This document shows positions 61,261 through 64,000 of a stretch of DNA of 64,000 nt, in pieces (position 1 is the first letter of the stretch; each line of letters begins with the position of its first letter). The stretch lies in NCBI GenBank assembly GCA_017469955.1, contig JAFUFJ010000019.1:40784-104783 (forward strand). Direction: 5' to 3'. The translations under genes and the position numbers were made by a program. The notes under the pieces are model-generated. The model did not search any database, was not told the DNA's origin, and saw only the letters and a list, made by a program, of their open reading frames with translations. Source of the DNA: Prevotella sp. GTDB lineage: Bacteria > Bacteroidota > Bacteroidia > Bacteroidales > Bacteroidaceae.

Positions 61261-64000
61261 ATGAAAGTGAAATCTACAATCGCAATGGCATTCGCACTCC
61301 TCGCAGGAGCAGCAAATGTCTCAGCCCAAACCTCGCCCTATCAAGGCTCAGTAGTGGCCGCAGGTGACGAGTATTACCTCTACAACGTGGAGAGTAACAT
61401 GTGGCTGCAAGAGAACAACCGTTTCAACGGTGACTGGAATACCCGTGGAGAGCTGGGGGCAGTCGGTTTCGACGTGAAGTTGATTGCCAACGGTGACGGC
61501 TGGCAGATCGACCCGAAATTCGGACACAACAACAGCATGAACGGCGGAAACTGGTATCTCGACACCGGTGACGGCGTAACAGCATGGACCTTCGAACCAG
61601 CCGAAGTGGAAGGCGTCAGCAACGCTTATCGTATTCGTTACAACGGAGACTACCTGCATGCAACACCATCTCCCGAGTTCAAACTGATCCGTAACGACGT
61701 TGCAGAACGCCACACATGGCAGATTGTCACCCGCGAAAACCGCCTGGCCTACATGCAAACCGCTACAGAAAACGATCCTAAAGACGCCTCATGGCTCATC
61801 CGTGCCAACGAGTTCTCAAATGAAGACACCCGAAAAGAGCAATACTGGACGCTCGCAGGTTCAAGCAATAGAAGCTGGCAAGCTGGACGTTGGGGTGGCG
61901 ATAACACAGTGAACTCTGTATTCGAAACTTGGGGTCTCACCAACATGTCTTTTACTCAAACCCTTGAAGTACCGAACGGTAAGTACGTTCTTTCTGCCCG
62001 AGCTACCTATAGTCCCACAGCAGGAGGCGACATGAATGTCGACGATTTAAAAGCTTATCTGGCAGGAACCCTGGAGAACCACGGATTCCTTTTCGCCAAC
62101 GACGAGCAGGTAGCACTGCCTTCAGTCTACTCTTGGAACGGCGATGGGCCACAAGCTCATTTCCATTCTAAGGACCTTGACGGCACATATGTCATTGACG
62201 GAGTCAACCAGTTTGCTTATACTGTTCAGTTTGATGACAATGCCTTCTATGTGGAAGTTCCCGTCACTGTCATCGACGGTACACTGAAAGTCGGCGTAAA
62301 AGTCGAAAATGCCAACGGAAGAGCATGGGTACTTGCAGACAAGTTCCGTTTGACTTATCTTGGAGAAGTAGCGATCGATGTCTCCGAGTATATTGCCGCA
62401 TTAGAGGCTGCTATCACGCAAGCTGAGGAGTTCAAAGGTAACACAACTGACATTCTTCAGAGCAACTTCGACACCGCACTTGCCAACGCAAAAGCAGCAC
62501 TTTCGTCGACAGATATCGACGAGCTTGTTGCCGTAACTTCCGCACTGAAAGATGCACTTGCAGCAGCAAAGGCTGTCGACGACACCAACCTTGAGAAGAC
62601 AATCGTCTTTGCAAAGCAAGAAAACATCGACACTGCCGAGGCCGAAGAGTTCGTAAAGACAGGAACAGAACCCGGTGAACTCACACGCATCCTCGAAGCT
62701 TTGAGAGTCGCTCGTCGCATCAACGGCATGGAAACTCTCGATGCAACCTTTGCAGGCAACGAGCCAACCGACCGCGGTGAGTACTATTTCTATAACGTAG
62801 GTCGCAAAATGTTCTTCCAACATGGTTCCGATTGGGGTACCCATTCAGCCCTTGGAATGCCAGGTTTGTTGGTGACACTTGAGGCAAATGGCGACGGATA
62901 TGTATTCCATAACCTCACACTTACCAGCGGTGGAAAGTACACGAATCCTAACGGTTATGTCGACACTGGCGAGCAGCACGTGTGGTTCTTCAAGCCAGTT
63001 GAAGGCAAGACCAATGTCTATAACATCGTACATCAGAGCAATAAAGAGCAAGGAATGGCCTTCAACCCGAACGCAAATACCGACACTGGTGCCAAACGTT
63101 TCAACACTGTTGGATGCTGGGAGACCAACCTTGACGACGAGGATGCTCAATGGATCCTTGTGACAAAGGCCGACCGTGACGCCCTGTTGGCTAAGGCTTC
63201 TGCCAATAATCCCGTGGATGCTTCTTATATGATTAAGGGTGCAAGTGCCACAAAATGGGAAACTGACTTGTGGAAAGGAACAAGCCGTTGGGGTGATCAG
63301 AACCCTGACTTTGCTCTTGAAAACTGGAATGGAGGCGACAAGACCAATGCTTATCAGGAGCTGAATGGTCTGAAACCTGGCAAATATCTTGTGACCGTTC
63401 AGGGTTACTATCGTGACGGAACATTTGAGAATCAGGCAGCTAACGCCGAGAATCCCGTATCGTTTGCCCGCCTGTATGCTTATGCAGGTGCCTATGATGA
63501 GGCCTATTCTGCCGCAGCAGACGAGGCAACTGCGCTGCTTCCCAACATCCTTACAGGTCTTGATCAGGCACCAGGCTTGTGCAGAACGAGCACGGTTGGC
63601 GAGTTTCCTGATGGATGTGACCAGGCCACAGAGCTGTTTGAACTCGGTCTCTATGGTGGCAATGCTGTAGAAGTTGAGGTAGGTGTTGACGGCAAACTGG
63701 TTATCGGTGTGATGAAGGAACGTGAGAATGCTCCTGGAGGTGACTGGGTAGTTTTGGACAACTTCCGTCTGCTTAGTCTTGGTCTTGCACCGGTATTAGA
63801 CGAGAATGCTGACAACACTCCAGTGATTGAGAACGCCGGAGAGGTGAAGACAGTTGTGCTGAAGCGCTCTACGGTAGCTGACACATGGAACACACTTTGC
63901 GTACCATTCGACCTGACAGAGGAGCAGATTACGGAGGTATTTGGTGAAGGAACCCAGGTGGCAGAGCTGAATGCAGCCGAGGACAACACTGAGCTTGTCC
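61261..64000 (+). CDS. Large secreted multidomain protein with internal duplication, 3' end beyond window
   Basis: The frame is open from ATG 61261 to the window end, at least 913 codons with no stop. The signal peptide is MKVKSTIAMAFALLAGAANVSAQ. Two halves are homologous: an EYY-YNV module begins at residue 37 and again at 507, and a Trp-rich beta-sandwich module begins near residue 206 (SWQAGRWGG) and again near 666 (KWETDLWKG). Between them, residues ~377-500 are an alanine-rich helical FIVAR-like linker (AALEAAITQAEEF). A further module starts at ~865 (ADTWNTLCVPFDLTEEQ), common at the C-terminal side of Prevotella surface proteins. It is probably a surface glycan- or matrix-binding protein; no catalytic motif is seen. 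Confidence 0.8.
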   Translation, partial: MKVKSTIAMAFALLAGAANVSAQTSPYQGSVVAAGDEYYLYNVESNMWLQENNRFNGDWNTRGELGAVGFDVKLIANGDGWQIDPKFGHNNSMNGGNWYLDTGDGVTAWTFEPAEVEGVSNAYRIRYNGDYLHATPSPEFKLIRNDVAERHTWQIVTRENRLAYMQTATENDPKDASWLIRANEFSNEDTRKEQYWTLAGSSNRSWQAGRWGGDNTVNSVFETWGLTNMSFTQTLEVPNGKYVLSARATYSPTAGGDMNVDDLKAYLAGTLENHGFLFANDEQVALPSVYSWNGDGPQAHFHSKDLDGTYVIDGVNQFAYTVQFDDNAFYVEVPVTVIDGTLKVGVKVENANGRAWVLADKFRLTYLGEVAIDVSEYIAALEAAITQAEEFKGNTTDILQSNFDTALANAKAALSSTDIDELVAVTSALKDALAAAKAVDDTNLEKTIVFAKQENIDTAEAEEFVKTGTEPGELTRILEALRVARRINGMETLDATFAGNEPTDRGEYYFYNVGRKMFFQHGSDWGTHSALGMPGLLVTLEANGDGYVFHNLTLTSGGKYTNPNGYVDTGEQHVWFFKPVEGKTNVYNIVHQSNKEQGMAFNPNANTDTGAKRFNTVGCWETNLDDEDAQWILVTKADRDALLAKASANNPVDASYMIKGASATKWETDLWKGTSRWGDQNPDFALENWNGGDKTNAYQELNGLKPGKYLVTVQGYYRDGTFENQAANAENPVSFARLYAYAGAYDEAYSAAADEATALLPNILTGLDQAPGLCRTSTVGEFPDGCDQATELFELGLYGGNAVEVEVGVDGKLVIGVMKERENAPGGDWVVLDNFRLLSLGLAPVLDENADNTPVIENAGEVKTVVLKRSTVADTWNTLCVPFDLTEEQITEVFGEGTQVAELNAAEDNTELV

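Overview
The window looks like chromosome from a Bacteroidota species, most likely Prevotellaceae. The evidence is Bacteroidota-type promoters (-7 box TAnnTTTG, often with TTTG or TTG about 20 nt upstream) in front of most transcription units. Family-typical genes also point this way: a DUF2807/GIN lipoprotein, a three-gene succinate dehydrogenase/fumarate reductase with a b558-type cytochrome, GH76, GH106 and GH123-like hydrolases, and a PolA with an intact proofreading domain. Base composition is near 50% GC by eye. I see no rRNA, tRNA, insertion sequence, prophage or CRISPR array. The species assignment is inference.

Layout. 1-9.4 kb: the end of a secreted GH76 enzyme, a GH3-family adenylating enzyme, an Ig-like lipoprotein, DUF3108 and histidine-phosphatase proteins, and a sigma/anti-sigma operon whose sigma gene carries an in-frame amber codon. 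9.4-17.6 kb: rpoN, a PAP2-like membrane protein, purE, ispG and mutS. 17.7-25 kb: lgt, ychF, acyltransferase plus AraC regulator, flavodoxin lipoprotein, a decarboxylase-cupin fusion and a CPPED1-like phosphoesterase. 25-31.6 kb: polA, polyprenyl synthase and a dtd-(membrane protein)-MazG-deoC operon. 32-42 kb: GH106, then mnmG-apt-uvrC on the minus strand with two parS-like sites around apt, and a GH123-like enzyme. 42.5-51 kb: sdhCAB, ruvB, an HhH/outer-membrane protein and a GDPD. 51-64 kb: a radical-SAM sulfatase maturase, a THUMP-like methyltransferase, tandem GNAT-like paralogs, parE, a C-terminal processing protease, coaD-ybeY and the first ~913 codons of a large duplicated secreted protein.

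The most unusual content is intergenic. Twelve dispersed elements, each exactly 110 bp, are each built of five 22-bp units. Every unit has the frame GAA-NNN-(TAT/ATA/TTA/TAA)-NNN-TTC plus a 7-nt spacer. The variable triplets come almost only from AGC, GTC, AGG, CTC, CCC and their reverse complements. The five units fold U1 on U5 and U2 on U4 into a hairpin around U3. Eleven of the twelve lie directly downstream of a gene end. A second family consists of duplicated complete promoters upstream of housekeeping genes (the gene before rpoN, ychF, dtd, ruvB). Near 37.4-38.0 kb, two near-perfect parS sites next to mnmG suggest an origin-proximal region; one sits in the loop of the apt terminator. All counts and alignments were done by eye.
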